A stretch of 64,000 nucleotides of DNA from Vibrio viridaestus (GTDB lineage: Bacteria > Pseudomonadota > Gammaproteobacteria > Enterobacterales > Vibrionaceae). Position 1 is the stretch's first letter, and each line of letters opens with the position of its first letter. Where the stretch lies: assembly GCF_003856525.1 (NCBI RefSeq), contig NZ_RJVQ01000003.1:434001-498000 (forward strand), given 5' to 3'. The position numbers were made by a program, and so were the translations under genes. Below, piece after piece: positions 25,858 to 36,078 of this stretch. The notes beneath the pieces are model-generated. The model did no database searches and was not told the origin of the DNA. It saw only the letters and a program-made list of their open reading frames with translations.

Positions 25858-26721
25858 ATGAGTACGATTCTTCCAAACCTTGATTTGTCGACACAGTCGC
25901 AGCGACATTGGCCAGCCAGATTGTCGCTGGGCTTCGACTATCAACATGGTAAAACAAGAATGCATCAAATGTCGTTTCATGGTCCGCTGCGCGTACAGCG
26001 ACCATTTTTTCCTGAAGGCGATGTTTGTCATGTGTATCTGCTTCACCCACCTGGTGGTTTGGTTTCGGGTGATGAACTCGTTATTGATATTGAATCATCA
26101 GAGCAGGGACATGCTTTAGTGACCACTCCATCTGCAGGCAAAATCTATAAGGCGGATAGCAAAAAAGGTGTGCAACAGCAGCAGGTTAATATCGATGTCA
26201 ATGATGCCTGTGTTGAATGGTTACCCATGGAAACGATTGTGTTTGATGGGGCTCATGGACGTCTTGAAACTCGCGTTAATCTCTTTGGTAACGCGAAATT
26301 TGTCGGAATAGATGTGTTTTGTCTCGGACGACCTAAAAGCGATCTCCCTTTTTTATCAGGAAGTGTCGAGCAGCGCCTCGCTATTTATAAAGAGCAAACG
26401 CCGATACTGCTCGAACGTCAGTACATTGCTGCTGATGATCCGTTGATTCATGCAATGAGTGGTTTCAACGGCAATTTAGTATCAGGAACAATGATTATCT
26501 ACGGTCTGGAGACCCCTGATGAAGCGCTGGCGATTATCAGAGAACATTACTCACAGATACCCGGTACGCTAAGCGCCAGTTATCGTATGGGCGTGCTCGT
26601 TATTCGTTACCTCGGTCATTGTAGTGAAGAAGCACAACAACAATTAAGACACTGCTGGACGTTGGTTCGCCCTATGTTGTTAGGCAAACCTGCTTGCCCT
26701 CCCAGAATATGGAATACCTAG
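25858..26721 (+). CDS. ureD: Urease accessory protein UreD
   Basis: Scaffold of the UreD-UreF-UreG complex that loads nickel into the urease apoprotein. The 287-residue protein shows UreD features: '[18 protein letters not shown]', '[26 protein letters not shown]', '[12 protein letters not shown]' and '[12 protein letters not shown]'. Its start is either GTG 25855 or ATG 25858, overlapping or abutting the urtE stop; ATG is preferred. Being first among the urease genes (ureDABCEFG) is the common order when ureD leads. No damage is seen. Confidence 0.93.
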   Translation: MSTILPNLDLSTQSQRHWPARLSLGFDYQHGKTRMHQMSFHGPLRVQRPFFPEGDVCHVYLLHPPGGLVSGDELVIDIESSEQGHALVTTPSAGKIYKADSKKGVQQQQVNIDVNDACVEWLPMETIVFDGAHGRLETRVNLFGNAKFVGIDVFCLGRPKSDLPFLSGSVEQRLAIYKEQTPILLERQYIAADDPLIHAMSGFNGNLVSGTMIIYGLETPDEALAIIREHYSQIPGTLSASYRMGVLVIRYLGHCSEEAQQQLRHCWTLVRPMLLGKPACPPRIWNT

Positions 26722-26731
26722 AGGATTCATT

Positions 26732-27034
26732 ATGGAACTATCACCAAGAGACAAGGATAAGCTGTTGTTATTCACTGCAGCTTTGCTGGCTGAAAGACGT
26801 CTAGCCAAAGGGATTAAACTCAATTATCCAGAAGCCGCCGCGTACATTTCCGCTGCCATCATGGAAGGTGCGCGCGAAGGAAAAACAGTGTCACAACTTA
26901 TGAGTGAAGGACGCAACTTATTAAGTCGTGATGATGTGATGGATGGGATATCTGAATTGTTAGACGAGGTTCAGGTTGAAGCGACTTTCCCAGACGGAAC
27001 CAAACTAGTCACCGTCCACAATCCGATTCAATAG
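26732..27034 (+). CDS. ureA: Urease gamma subunit
   Basis: Smallest structural subunit of nickel urease, 100 residues. '[35 protein letters not shown]' runs along the known N-terminus of UreA, and '[18 protein letters not shown]' is the family's C-terminal end. It starts ten bases after ureD, with GAGGATT upstream. Separate gamma and beta genes are the usual bacterial form, unlike the fused Helicobacter subunit. Confidence 0.96.
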   Translation: MELSPRDKDKLLLFTAALLAERRLAKGIKLNYPEAAAYISAAIMEGAREGKTVSQLMSEGRNLLSRDDVMDGISELLDEVQVEATFPDGTKLVTVHNPIQ

Positions 27035-27046
27035 GGAGCGAACGCG

Positions 27047-27352
27047 ATGATTCCAGGTGAATACATTCTTGATAATACCCCGATTGAATTAAATAAAGGG
27101 CGTAAAACGACAACAGTCTCTGTCGTTAATCACGGTGATAGGCCAATTCAGGTTGGTAGTCATTACCATTTTTACGAAACCAATCCTGCACTCGATTTTG
27201 AACGTGAAAAAACGAAGGGGATGCGTTTAAACATTGCAGCCGGAACGGCTGTGAGATTCGAACCCGGACAATCAAGACAGGTTGAGTTAGTTGAAATCGA
27301 TGGTGAACGGATCATCTATGGTTTCCGTGGTGACGTTATGGGCAAATTATAA
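27047..27352 (+). CDS. ureB: Urease beta subunit
   Basis: Structural beta subunit, 101 residues. The hallmark strands '[21 protein letters not shown]' (about 1-21), '[21 protein letters not shown]' (about 27-47) and '[19 protein letters not shown]' are all present. It assembles with UreA and UreC into the trimer-of-trimers enzyme in the cytoplasm. It starts 12 bases after ureA with AGGGAG upstream, and ureC follows after 20 bases. Confidence 0.96.
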   Translation: MIPGEYILDNTPIELNKGRKTTTVSVVNHGDRPIQVGSHYHFYETNPALDFEREKTKGMRLNIAAGTAVRFEPGQSRQVELVEIDGERIIYGFRGDVMGKL

Positions 27353-27372
27353 GCTGTAAGGAGACAGGTTTC

Positions 27373-29079
27373 ATGGTCAGTATAACCAGAGCCGCATACG
27401 CCGATATGTATGGGCCGACTGTAGGCGATAAAGTACGCCTTGCAGATACAGAACTCGTCATTCAGGTAGAAAAAGATTTCACCACCTATGGTGACGAGGT
27501 GAAATTTGGCGGAGGAAAAGTGATCCGCGATGGAATGGGACAAGGACAGAAATGTCGCGCTGAAGTGATGGATTGCGTGATTACCAATGCTTTGATTCTC
27601 GATCACTGGGGTATTGTCAAAGCTGATATTGGCATTAAAGACGGTAAAATAGCCGCGATTGGCAAGGCGGGGAACTCTGATATTCAGCCTGATGTCACGA
27701 TCAATATCGGTGCCAGCACCGAAGTCATTGCCGGTGAAGGAAATATTGTAACTGCTGGTGCAATCGATTCACATATCCATTTTATTTGCCCGCAACAGAT
27801 AGAAGAAGCGTTGATGTCGGGTACGACGACGATGCTAGGTGGTGGTACCGGGCCCGCTACAGGAACGAATGCGACCACTTGTACTCCAGGGGCGTGGAAT
27901 CTGGCACAGATGTTACGCAGTACGGATAACTTCCCAATGAACTTTGGCTTTTTGGGCAAAGGTAACGCCAGTCTACCCGATGCACTCGCAGAACAGCTAG
28001 AAGCCGGTGCTTGTGGGTTGAAATTGCATGAAGACTGGGGAACCACGCCAGCCTCAATTGATAACTGTTTATCGGTTGCAGAGCAGTACGATGTGCAAAT
28101 CGCCATTCATACTGACACACTGAATGAGTCAGGTTTCGTAGAAGACACGTTAGCTGCCTTCAAAGGACGCACCATTCACACGTATCATACGGAAGGTGCC
28201 GGTGGTGGACATGCCCCTGATATCATCGTTGCATGCGGCCAGCCCAATGTTTTGCCTTCATCGACCAATCCTACACGTCCTTATACCGTCAACACAATCG
28301 ATGAACACTTAGACATGCTAATGGTGTGTCATCACCTTGATCCGAATATTCCAGAAGACGTCGCCTTTGCCGATTCTCGTATTCGTAAAGAAACGATTGC
28401 AGCAGAGGACATTCTTCATGATTTAGGCGCGTTTTCTATGATTGCATCTGATTCACAGGCGATGGGGCGAGTTGGTGAAGTCATCATTCGTACTTGGCAA
28501 ACTGCACATAAAATGAAGGTTCAACGCGGCTTACTTCCTGAAGATGAAGCTTGTCAGGCGGATAATTTTCGGGCGAAGCGCTATATCGCCAAATACACCA
28601 TTAATCCAGCGAAAGCGCATGGTATCGATAGCTATGTTGGATCGTTAGAAGTCGGAAAAATGGCCGATATTGTGTTGTGGAAACCCGCATTTTTTGGTGT
28701 CAAACCCGCTCTAATTATTAAAGGTGGATTTATTGCTGCTGCACCGATGGGAGATGCAAATGCGTCTATTCCCACACCTCAGCCAGTCCATTATCGATAC
28801 ATGTTTGGTGGGTTTGGTGACGCTGCCAGTGCGACGTCCGTGACATTTACCAGTAAAGCGGCCATTGAAAATGGTCTGAAACAGTCATTAGGTATCAAAC
28901 GAGAACTCAAGGCTTGCTTTGGCTGTAGAACCGTCACCAAAAACGACATGATTCATAACGACTACATGCCAGTTATCTCCGTTGATCCTCAAACTTACGA
29001 GGTGAAAGCTGATGGTCAGTTATTGACCTGCGATCCGGCAACGGAACTGCCGTTGGCTCAACGTTATTCACTATTTTAA
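27373..29079 (+). CDS. ureC: Urease alpha subunit (catalytic)
   Basis: Catalytic subunit that hydrolyses urea to ammonia and carbamate at a dinickel centre. All active-site residues are present at positions equal to Klebsiella urease numbering: His 134 and His 136 in 'IDSHIHF', carbamylated Lys 217 and His 219 in '[10 protein letters not shown]', His 246 in 'IAIHTDT', His 272 in '[10 protein letters not shown]', flap Cys 319 and His 320 in 'MVCHHLDP', and Asp 360 in 'ASDSQAMG'. The 568-residue length is standard. The enzyme is therefore expected to be active if nickel and the accessory proteins are supplied. It sits 12 bases before ureE. Confidence 0.98.
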   Translation: MVSITRAAYADMYGPTVGDKVRLADTELVIQVEKDFTTYGDEVKFGGGKVIRDGMGQGQKCRAEVMDCVITNALILDHWGIVKADIGIKDGKIAAIGKAGNSDIQPDVTINIGASTEVIAGEGNIVTAGAIDSHIHFICPQQIEEALMSGTTTMLGGGTGPATGTNATTCTPGAWNLAQMLRSTDNFPMNFGFLGKGNASLPDALAEQLEAGACGLKLHEDWGTTPASIDNCLSVAEQYDVQIAIHTDTLNESGFVEDTLAAFKGRTIHTYHTEGAGGGHAPDIIVACGQPNVLPSSTNPTRPYTVNTIDEHLDMLMVCHHLDPNIPEDVAFADSRIRKETIAAEDILHDLGAFSMIASDSQAMGRVGEVIIRTWQTAHKMKVQRGLLPEDEACQADNFRAKRYIAKYTINPAKAHGIDSYVGSLEVGKMADIVLWKPAFFGVKPALIIKGGFIAAAPMGDANASIPTPQPVHYRYMFGGFGDAASATSVTFTSKAAIENGLKQSLGIKRELKACFGCRTVTKNDMIHNDYMPVISVDPQTYEVKADGQLLTCDPATELPLAQRYSLF

Positions 29080-29091
29080 AGGAGGCTCTGT

Positions 29092-29562
29092 ATGTTACGA
29101 GTCGTAAGTCGGGAAGACCATCATCACGGTGATGTATTAGACAGTGTGGTTCTGCCTTTTGCTTTAAGGCAGAAGGGGCGCTTTCGTACCCAAAGTAAGA
29201 CAGGTTTAGATGTCGGCGTATTTTTACCACGTGGTGACGTGCTGCATCAAGGTGATTGCCTTATCACTGAATGTGGCAAAGTTTTAGAAGTCATTGCAGA
29301 AAAAGAGGACGTTGTTACCGCGACAGCAGAAGACTGGATTTCATTTGCGAAAGCCTGTTACCACATGGGTAATCGTCACGTTCCGATGCAAATTGGCGAG
29401 CGCTGGTTGCGTTTTCAGCCCGACCACGTTCTGCAAGAAATGATTGAACGAATGGGCTTAACCTGTACTCAACACCAAGCCGAATTTACACCCGAAAATG
29501 GGGCTTATCATGGTGGGGGACATCATCATCACCATCATGATGGAGAGGAGCACAGCCACTAA
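29092..29562 (+). CDS. ureE: Urease accessory protein UreE (nickel metallochaperone)
   Basis: Nickel carrier that delivers Ni to the UreG-UreF-UreD complex. The 156-residue protein has the N-terminal UreE fold ('SVVLPFALRQKGRFRTQSKTG', 'GVFLPRGDVLHQGD') and the metal-binding domain with 'YHMGNRHVPMQIGERWLRFQ' holding the dimer-interface His. The tail 'GGGHHHHHHDGEEHSH' is a histidine-rich nickel store as in Klebsiella UreE, absent in some species. Its stop overlaps the ureF start by one base. Confidence 0.95.
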   Translation: MLRVVSREDHHHGDVLDSVVLPFALRQKGRFRTQSKTGLDVGVFLPRGDVLHQGDCLITECGKVLEVIAEKEDVVTATAEDWISFAKACYHMGNRHVPMQIGERWLRFQPDHVLQEMIERMGLTCTQHQAEFTPENGAYHGGGHHHHHHDGEEHSH

Positions 29563-30224
29563 TGAATACCCAGTCATTAATGTCATTACTTCATCTTACC
29601 AGTCCCAGCCTACCCATTGGCGCTTTCGCTTATAGTCAGGGTTTGGAAACTGCAGTGGAAATGACTTGGGTAAAGGATGAGGAGTCTCTGTGTGAGTGGT
29701 TGACCCCGATTTTATTGCACGCTCAGGCCAATTTGGAAATCCCTTTATTGGTGAGGTGTTATAACGCTTGGCAAAATCAAGACAATGATGCCATTCATTA
29801 CTGGCAGCAGATCTTATTGGCGAATCGAGAAACATCAGAGCTGGTTCTGGAAGAGCAGAAATTGGGTCAGACCCTGTATCGTCTAATGAAAAGCTTAGAC
29901 ATACCCTTGGACAAACAACATGCTGATTTAAGTTACTTACCACTATTTTCTGGTGCGTGTTGTCACTATCAAATTGACGTGCATGAGGCGTTGACGGGAT
30001 GGTGTTGGGCATGGCTAGAAAATCAGGTAATGGCAGCGTGTAAAACGGTACCACTTGGACAAACCAGTGCGCAAAAGGTATTGGTTCGACTGATGCCCGT
30101 TATTGAGCAAGCGATAGAGCACGGATTGAAAGTTGAAGACGAGGCGATTGGCTTAACATTGCCAAGTTTTGCCATGGTTAGTGCCTGGCATGAAACGCAA
30201 TATTCAAGATTATTTAGGAGTTAG
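29562..30224 (+). CDS. ureF: Urease accessory protein UreF
   Basis: GTPase-regulating component of the urease activation complex, 220 residues. The signature '[21 protein letters not shown]' lies at residues 10-30, followed by '[15 protein letters not shown]' and '[21 protein letters not shown]'. The protein is all helical as expected. It is coupled to ureE by a one-base overlap and is followed two bases later by ureG. Confidence 0.94.
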   Translation: MNTQSLMSLLHLTSPSLPIGAFAYSQGLETAVEMTWVKDEESLCEWLTPILLHAQANLEIPLLVRCYNAWQNQDNDAIHYWQQILLANRETSELVLEEQKLGQTLYRLMKSLDIPLDKQHADLSYLPLFSGACCHYQIDVHEALTGWCWAWLENQVMAACKTVPLGQTSAQKVLVRLMPVIEQAIEHGLKVEDEAIGLTLPSFAMVSAWHETQYSRLFRS

Positions 30225-30226
30225 TA

Positions 30227-30868
30227 ATGAGCAGTCAATGTTTACGAGTTGGAGTGGGTGGTCCTGTTGGATCGGGTAAAACGGCACTGCTGCGCCAGCT
30301 TTGTCTGGCGATGCGTAAAACGTATAACCTGGCTGTGGTGACCAACGATATCTATACCAAAGAAGATGCTGAATTTTTACTGCGCAATGAGGCATTAGAA
30401 GCCGATCGCATTATGGGGGTAGAAACGGGCGGTTGTCCGCACACAGCTATTCGGGAAGATGCATCAATGAATCTTGCTGCAATTGACGAGCTGCAGGAGC
30501 GTCATGCCGGTTTAGAATTGGTATTAGTTGAAAGTGGCGGCGACAACCTGAGCGCGACGTTCAGTCCTGAGTTATCCGACCTAACCCTTTATGTAATCGA
30601 TGTTTGTGCTGGCGACAAAATCCCGCGTAAAGGTGGCCCGGGGATTACTAAATCTGATTTACTGATCATCAATAAGACTGATCTAGCACCAATGGTAAAT
30701 GCCTCTCTGGAGGTAATGGATCGTGACGCGAAAAAAATGCGCGGTGAAAAACCATTTGTTTTCACCAATTTAATTCGTGGCGATGGTGTACAGCAGATTA
30801 TCGATTTCATCGTCGATCAAGGCATGCTAAATAAAAACGAAGTGGACGTTGTGGTTACTCAAGAGTAA
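30227..30868 (+). CDS. ureG: Urease accessory GTPase UreG
   Basis: SIMIBI-class GTPase that drives nickel insertion into urease, 213 residues. P-loop '[16 protein letters not shown]' near residues 9-24, '[15 protein letters not shown]', the metal-binding CPH motif in '[16 protein letters not shown]', switch region '[15 protein letters not shown]' and guanine-recognition '[11 protein letters not shown]' are intact. It is the last maturation gene; the nickel permease-like gene follows after a short gap, so nickel supply and insertion are co-expressed. Confidence 0.96.
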   Translation: MSSQCLRVGVGGPVGSGKTALLRQLCLAMRKTYNLAVVTNDIYTKEDAEFLLRNEALEADRIMGVETGGCPHTAIREDASMNLAAIDELQERHAGLELVLVESGGDNLSATFSPELSDLTLYVIDVCAGDKIPRKGGPGITKSDLLIINKTDLAPMVNASLEVMDRDAKKMRGEKPFVFTNLIRGDGVQQIIDFIVDQGMLNKNEVDVVVTQE

Positions 30869-30898
30869 TCCACCTGATATTAAAAAAGGAATATGACT

Positions 30899-31441
30899 AT
30901 GAACAGTTTTGGCAAATTTTCGGCACGATTCTCTGCTCTGATGCTTTTAAGTGCTCCCGTTTTCGCGCATCCAGGACATGGTGAAGCAAGTTTTTCTACC
31001 GGTTTCTTACATCCGTTGACTGGCTATGATCATTTGACCGCTTTGCTTCTGATTGGTCTGTTTGCGGCTGGTTATGCAACAAAAAGTGCGTGGAAAATAA
31101 TAGGGTGTTTTGCCTTGGCTCTAATCGGTGGTTTTGCTATTGGGGTTGAATGGGCTGATGCGCATCAAGCTGAAGCGCTAGTGTCTCTTTCTTTACTCGC
31201 GTTGCCAGTCGCTATCTTGGCCTATCGTAAAAAAGGCATTGTAAAGTTCATCTCTATGGCGGCCATTTTTGCTTTCAGCGCTTGTCATGGTTTGGTTCAG
31301 GGAGCAGAATCAGTAGGTAGTGCTGCTCAGTTTGGGCTGGGATCTCTTGTTTCCAGTCTTATGGTTATTACCGTTGTCATGCTAGTGAGCAAAGCCGTTA
31401 AATCGACTATTCACGAATTGAAATCAGTGAAAGCAAAATAA
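30899..31441 (+). CDS. HupE/UreJ family protein (probable nickel permease)
   Basis: A 180-residue membrane protein of the HupE/UreJ family, thought to import nickel. A signal peptide ends after 'APVFA', leaving the mature N-terminus 'HPGHGEASFSTGFLHPLTGY', then 'DHLTALLLIG': the His-rich HupE motif with HPLxGxDH at the first membrane segment. Five to six further hydrophobic segments follow, with 'CHGLVQGAES' as the second conserved His motif. Two ATGs are six bases apart; AAGGA is two bases from 30893 but eight from 30899, so 30899 is chosen. As the last gene of the urease operon it probably supplies nickel for UreC. Confidence 0.88.
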   Translation: MNSFGKFSARFSALMLLSAPVFAHPGHGEASFSTGFLHPLTGYDHLTALLLIGLFAAGYATKSAWKIIGCFALALIGGFAIGVEWADAHQAEALVSLSLLALPVAILAYRKKGIVKFISMAAIFAFSACHGLVQGAESVGSAAQFGLGSLVSSLMVITVVMLVSKAVKSTIHELKSVKAK

Positions 31442-31455
31442 GTAATATGCATCAG

Positions 31456-31479
31456 GAAGCCCTTAATCCTAAGGGCTTC
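31456..31479. terminator. Terminator between hupE and the convergent LysR gene
   Basis: GAAGCCCTTA and TAAGGGCTTC form a perfect ten-base-pair stem with loop ATCC. It starts 14 bases after the hupE stop and its right arm touches the LysR stop. Neither side has a long T run, so efficiency is uncertain. Confidence 0.65.
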
Positions 31480-32393
31480 TAACTATCCTGTTTCATTTCT
31501 TCGATAACGAAATCAAGATACGATTTAACGGCTCTAGGTAGCGTTCGACCAGCCAATATTTGAACTTCAATGTTTCGTATCCCCATCCCTTTATCTGATA
31601 TTGGAATCCCTCTAACGATATTAGCTTTCATTAAACGTCTTACGGATATTTCACCCGACAACGAAATACCACAATGATTAATGGTGAATTGATTGAGTGT
31701 TGACATGTAGTTACTAACCAGTGCGGGTTCGTATTGGAGTTGTTGTTGGCTGGCACAAATATCAAATAATTGTCTGACGGTTGTATCCGGATATGGAAGT
31801 GCTAACGGATGCGCGACGACTTGACGTAGAGATATCTGCTTTTTATTTGCCAAAGGATGATCCGGAGGCACCACGGCCAGAATTGGTGCTGGTTGGGTGT
31901 GTACGACGCGAATATCCGGCGTGGGTTTTAAACTGAAGGTGAGGCCGATATCAGCGTCGCCATTGATCACTGCACTCGAAACTTCCTTTGGTGGGTACAC
32001 CGCAAGCTTAAACTGTATTCCGGGGTATTCGTGACGAAATTTTGCTATTGCGTAAGGCAGAAACTCCATTGCGAAGCCTTCCGTTGCTGCAAGTGACACA
32101 TGTCCGGTTTGCAGACCTTCTAACGCATCAATTTCACCAATGACTCTGTCCGTTTCTAAAAGCAGTTTACGGGCATACGCCGCCAAAAGTTCTCCTGCTG
32201 CACTTAACACCATTCCCCGCGGTCGACGTTCGAAAAGTGGTGTACCAATGTGATCTTCAAGCCCTGAAATTTGGCGACTTATTGCGCTTGATGCGACATT
32301 TAGGTGCAATGATGCCTCACTAATGGACCCGTACCGTGAGACTTCTAGAAAATAACGTAAGGCTGGTGCCGTTAATTGGTGTTTTACCGCCAT
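31479..32393 (-). CDS. LysR-type transcriptional regulator
   Basis: A 304-residue LysR-family regulator. The N-terminal winged helix contains 'ALRYFLEVSRYGSISEASLH' and 'LNVASSAISRQISGLEDHIG' (about residues 11-50), followed by the effector-binding domain ('GHVSLAATEGFAMEFLPYAI', 'DADIGLTFSLKP', 'LAVVPPDHPLANK'). It diverges from the peptide-type ABC operon at 32669 across 275 bases, so autoregulation and control of that operon are likely. The effector could be the imported peptide or a hydrolysis product; the sequence does not say. Confidence 0.9.
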   Translation of the reverse strand: MAVKHQLTAPALRYFLEVSRYGSISEASLHLNVASSAISRQISGLEDHIGTPLFERRPRGMVLSAAGELLAAYARKLLLETDRVIGEIDALEGLQTGHVSLAATEGFAMEFLPYAIAKFRHEYPGIQFKLAVYPPKEVSSAVINGDADIGLTFSLKPTPDIRVVHTQPAPILAVVPPDHPLANKKQISLRQVVAHPLALPYPDTTVRQLFDICASQQQLQYEPALVSNYMSTLNQFTINHCGISLSGEISVRRLMKANIVRGIPISDKGMGIRNIEVQILAGRTLPRAVKSYLDFVIEEMKQDS

Positions 32394-32668
32394 TGTAGAA
32401 CTCCTTTTCTACTAACCAAATTGGTGACCCAAAATGCAGCAAAATCCTTGCCAAAAAGGCAATGAAGGCTTGCTATTTCTCTAATTGTGGCAATGAAAAA
32501 GCTGGCTTATAGTAATTTTGTATCTGTGTGATTTGTTTGTTGTATTTGTGTTGTTTAAGGGAATTTGAAGGCGATAAATGCAAAGGAGTTATTGGTGCTT
32601 TTTTTAGGCGCGAATATTGCTGGCTTTCAATGATTAAGTTTTGGGATATTTAGTATAAGGAAATGCCT

Positions 32669-34195
32669 ATGTCTTTATTAAAACGCTGTCTTCCTCTTGC
32701 GATTGCTACTGCGCTCACGTTTGGGTCTGCAAGTGCAATGGCAAATAAAGCGGATGACACTTTAGTTTATGCGTCCAACAGTTGGCCTGAAAACATTAGT
32801 CCATACCACAATAACCTGCGTGAGGGCGTTATTCTTGGGCATCTAGCTTGGGATACACTCGTATACCGTGATCCAGAAAGTGGTAAGTATCTTCCTATGT
32901 TAGCAACTGACTGGACATGGAAAGATGACACACATTTGGTATTTGACCTGCGTAAGGATGTCAAATTCCAAAACGGTGATGCATTCACAGCTGATGACGT
33001 CGCGTTCACGTTTAACTATGCTCTTTCACCCGAATCTAAAGTAGTTACATTACAAAACATCAGCTGGATTAAAAAAGTAACCAAGCTGGATGATTACAAA
33101 GTTGAATTTGAATTAAAACAACCTTTCCCTGCAGCACTTGAATATCTCGCCGGTCCTTTACCGATCTATCCTGAAAAATACTTTAAAAAAGTTGGCTTAG
33201 TTGGGTTTAACAAAGCGCCAATTGGAACCGGACCTTACCAAATTGTGAAAGTGGTTAATGGTCAAGAAGCCGATATGGTGAAAAACCCACATTACTTCAA
33301 AGACAGCCCGATCGGTCAACCATCTATCGGTAAAATCAAGTTTGTTCTGATTCCTGACCCAGACACACGTCTTGCGCAGCTTATGACTGGACAAGTTGAC
33401 TGGATCTGGCGTGTTCCATCTGATCAGGCTGATCAGCTTAAAACGATGCCGAATATTTCGGTGCTAAGTAGCGAAACGATGCGTGTGGGATTTTTAACGC
33501 TCAACAGCCACGGCACCGAAAGTCCAGACTCACCATACAAAGATCTTCGTGTTCGTGAGGCAATTAACTATGCAATAAACCGTGATGGACTGGCTCACCA
33601 GCTTGTTCGTGGCGGTAGCCGACCACTTTATACCCCTTGCTTCCCTGAGCAGCTCGGTTGTGTTCAGGATGCTGCGGTGAAATATCCTTACGACCCTGAA
33701 AAAGCGAAAAAACTGCTAGCGGACGCAGGTTATCCAAATGGATTTGATACAGATATTTACGCTTATCGAGATCGTGACTATGTCGAAGCGGTTATCGGTA
33801 ACCTGCGCAAAGTGGGTATCAAAGCGAAACTGCATTACATGACTTATGCTGCGCTACGGGATGAGTTGCGTGCAGGCAAAGTACCTATGTCGTTCCAGAC
33901 CTGGGGTTCGTATTCAATAAATGATGCATCGGCAATTATCAGCGTTTACTTCAAAGGCGGCGCAGATGATGAAGATAAAGATCCAGCAGTCGAAAAATGG
34001 CTGGAAACAGCTGATACCTCTGTAGATCAGAAAGTGCGTGACGAATATTACGGTAAAGCGATTAAACAAATTACAGAAAAAGCGTATTGGGCGCCTATGT
34101 TCTCATATACCAGTAACTACGCTTTTACCTCTGATTTGAACTTTAAAGCGTATCCAGATGAGTTACCGCGTTTCTGGGAAGCAAGCTGGAAGTAA
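32669..34195 (+). CDS. Peptide/opine-type ABC transporter substrate-binding protein (SBP family 5)
   Basis: Periplasmic binding protein of the DppA/OppA family, 508 residues. A signal peptide covers about the first 24 residues ('GSASAMA' before 'NKADDTLVYAS'). 'LAWDTLVYRDPESGKYLPMLATDW' and 'TADDVAFTFNYALSPES' are family-typical, as is 'VREAINYAINRDGLAHQLVRG'. ATG codons occur at 32663 and 32669; AAGG lies two bases before the first and eight before the second, so the second is chosen. Ligands of this family include di- and oligopeptides, opines and nickel chelates; two M20 peptidases in the same cluster favour a peptide or N-acyl amino acid. Confidence 0.9.
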   Translation: MSLLKRCLPLAIATALTFGSASAMANKADDTLVYASNSWPENISPYHNNLREGVILGHLAWDTLVYRDPESGKYLPMLATDWTWKDDTHLVFDLRKDVKFQNGDAFTADDVAFTFNYALSPESKVVTLQNISWIKKVTKLDDYKVEFELKQPFPAALEYLAGPLPIYPEKYFKKVGLVGFNKAPIGTGPYQIVKVVNGQEADMVKNPHYFKDSPIGQPSIGKIKFVLIPDPDTRLAQLMTGQVDWIWRVPSDQADQLKTMPNISVLSSETMRVGFLTLNSHGTESPDSPYKDLRVREAINYAINRDGLAHQLVRGGSRPLYTPCFPEQLGCVQDAAVKYPYDPEKAKKLLADAGYPNGFDTDIYAYRDRDYVEAVIGNLRKVGIKAKLHYMTYAALRDELRAGKVPMSFQTWGSYSINDASAIISVYFKGGADDEDKDPAVEKWLETADTSVDQKVRDEYYGKAIKQITEKAYWAPMFSYTSNYAFTSDLNFKAYPDELPRFWEASWK

Positions 34196-34230
34196 TTACT
34201 ACGTAGAACCATGTAACAGGGAGGTTATGG

Positions 34231-35148
34231 ATGCTGGGTTATTGTCTTAGACGTTTACTGATGGCTGTTAGTGTGGCACTAACAGTTTCAGTCGTGTGTT
34301 TTATGTTACTGCATCTCTCAGGTGATCTTGCTACAGCGATTGCAGGTCCCGAGGCTACGGCGGAGCAAATTGAGCAGATTCGCGTTCAATTTGGCCTCGA
34401 TCAGCCAATAGGTATGCAGTATTTACACTGGTTATGGAATGCCGTCCATATGGACTTTGGCGAGTCTTACTATTTTCCAGAATCTGTAATTTCTCTGATA
34501 CATGAACGATTGCCGGTTACTTTAACATTAGGTGTGATTGCCCTGAGTGTCGCGACACTTATCGCGATTCCACTTGGTGTGATTGCGGCAATTAAGCAAG
34601 ATACATGGATTGACCGCCTTGCTCTGATGATTGCCGTTTTTGGTCAGGCGATGCCGAGTTTCTTCTTTGGTTTGGTGCTGATCATTATCTTTGCCGTGAA
34701 CCTACACTGGTTACCAGCGGGTGGCACAGGAAGTTGGCAGCACTTCATTCTTCCTGCGGTTGCGTTGGGTTATTACGCAACACCATCGATTATGCGACTA
34801 ACTCGTACCGGGATGCTTGAAGTTCTTGGGTCAGATTATATTCGTACTGCAAGAGCAAAGGGAATCAGTGAAACGAAAGTGATTTTGAAGCATGCCTTAC
34901 GTAATGCTGTTATTCCTGTTGTCGCGCTATTGGCTGTTGAACTGGGTTTTATGTTGGGTGGTTCGATTGTGATTGAATCGGTGTTCTCTCTCAGAGGTTT
35001 GGGCCAATTAGCGTGGGATTCTATCGCGCGTAATGACTATCCAGTTGTACAGGCTATCGTCTTGCTCATAGCTGTGTTTTATATCGTGCTCACGTTCATT
35101 GCAGACCTTATCAATGCGATGCTCGATCCTAAGCTGCGAATCGCGTAA
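34231..35148 (+). CDS. Peptide-type ABC transporter permease (DppB-like)
   Basis: First inner-membrane permease of the importer, 305 residues with six membrane segments. It begins 'MLGYCLRRLLMAVSVALTVSVV', the DppB-type N-terminal helix, followed by 'RVQFGLDQPIGMQYLHWLWN'. The coupling-loop motif 'DYIRTARAKGISETKVILKHALRNAVIP' spans about residues 205-232, where the EAA-type Gly contacts the ATPase. GGGAGG lies six bases before the start. It is followed 12 bases later by the second permease. Confidence 0.9.
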   Translation: MLGYCLRRLLMAVSVALTVSVVCFMLLHLSGDLATAIAGPEATAEQIEQIRVQFGLDQPIGMQYLHWLWNAVHMDFGESYYFPESVISLIHERLPVTLTLGVIALSVATLIAIPLGVIAAIKQDTWIDRLALMIAVFGQAMPSFFFGLVLIIIFAVNLHWLPAGGTGSWQHFILPAVALGYYATPSIMRLTRTGMLEVLGSDYIRTARAKGISETKVILKHALRNAVIPVVALLAVELGFMLGGSIVIESVFSLRGLGQLAWDSIARNDYPVVQAIVLLIAVFYIVLTFIADLINAMLDPKLRIA

Positions 35149-35160
35149 CAAGGAGGTTAT

Positions 35161-36066
35161 ATGATGTCAGTCGCTGTTTCAGAAAAAGTAAAATCATCGA
35201 TTAATGAGATCCCGCCATGGAGAAAAGCCTTTAGAAAAGTGCTGGGTCACCATAGTTTAACGTTAGGTGCTGCGATCCTCATTATTATTGCTCTAAGCGC
35301 CTTATTCGCGCCATTACTTGCTCCTCATGATCCTTATGAGCAGGATGTTATGCAGCGTATGATTCCACCTGTATGGCAGGAAAAAGGCACATGGGAACAT
35401 ATTCTTGGCACCGATAAACTAGGGCGGGATTACTTTAGTCGTTTACTGTATGGTGCTCAAATTTCCCTGTTCATTGGCCTTGCTGCTGCATTCATTTCAG
35501 GTGTAATCGGTACAACAATGGGTATTCTTGCGGGTTACTTTGGTGGCCGTACCGATGCCGTTATCAGTTATCTCATTACGACTCGTTTAGCGATGCCAGT
35601 TATCCTGGTGGCACTCGCGATGGCTTCATTGGTCGGTGGCTCCTTAAATGTCGTCATACTTTTACTCGGATTTCTTCTATGGGATCGATTCGCCGTCGTA
35701 GCCAGAGCAACGACACAGCAGCTTCGTGAATCTGAGTTTATCGCCTCTGCGAAAGTACTTGGTGCGTCTACACCATATATTCTTATGAAGGAATTGCTGC
35801 CAAATATCTTAAGTCCGTTAATCGTGGTCGCAACACTCGAGATGGCACACGCTATTCTTTTAGAAGCCACCTTATCTTTCCTTGGTTTGGGCGTTCAGCC
35901 ACCATTACCTTCGTGGGGATTGATGGTTGCTGAAGGTAAAGCCTACATGTTTTTCCAGTCCTGGGTGATCGCTATTCCGGGAATCGCGCTAATGATTTTG
36001 GTCCTCGCGATTAATCTAGTTGGTGATGGACTACGCGATTTAAATGCACCTCAAAACCGCAGCTAG
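35161..36066 (+). CDS. Peptide-type ABC transporter permease (DppC-like)
   Basis: Second permease, 301 residues. It has the long cytoplasmic N-terminus and first helix of DppC proteins, then 'HILGTDKLGRDYFSRLLYGAQISLFIGL', the family hallmark, and 'FIASAKVLGASTPYILMKELLPNI' as the coupling loop. Two ATGs are adjacent (35161 and 35164) after AGGAGG, and either may be used. Together with the preceding gene it forms the membrane channel. Confidence 0.9.
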   Translation: MMSVAVSEKVKSSINEIPPWRKAFRKVLGHHSLTLGAAILIIIALSALFAPLLAPHDPYEQDVMQRMIPPVWQEKGTWEHILGTDKLGRDYFSRLLYGAQISLFIGLAAAFISGVIGTTMGILAGYFGGRTDAVISYLITTRLAMPVILVALAMASLVGGSLNVVILLLGFLLWDRFAVVARATTQQLRESEFIASAKVLGASTPYILMKELLPNILSPLIVVATLEMAHAILLEATLSFLGLGVQPPLPSWGLMVAEGKAYMFFQSWVIAIPGIALMILVLAINLVGDGLRDLNAPQNRS

Positions 36067-36078
36067 AGGAGACAGCAC

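Noticed and set aside
32489-32510. TGGCA-N6-AAGCT before the peptide importer, resembling a sigma-54 promoter
   Set aside because: The -12 element has AAGC instead of TTGC, and a LysR regulator usually acts with sigma-70.
34199-34206. CTACGTAG between the peptide-binding protein and first permease genes, like the core of the urtA palindrome
   Set aside because: An eight-base palindrome is expected about once in a window of this size, it lies inside an operon, and flanking bases do not extend the symmetry.
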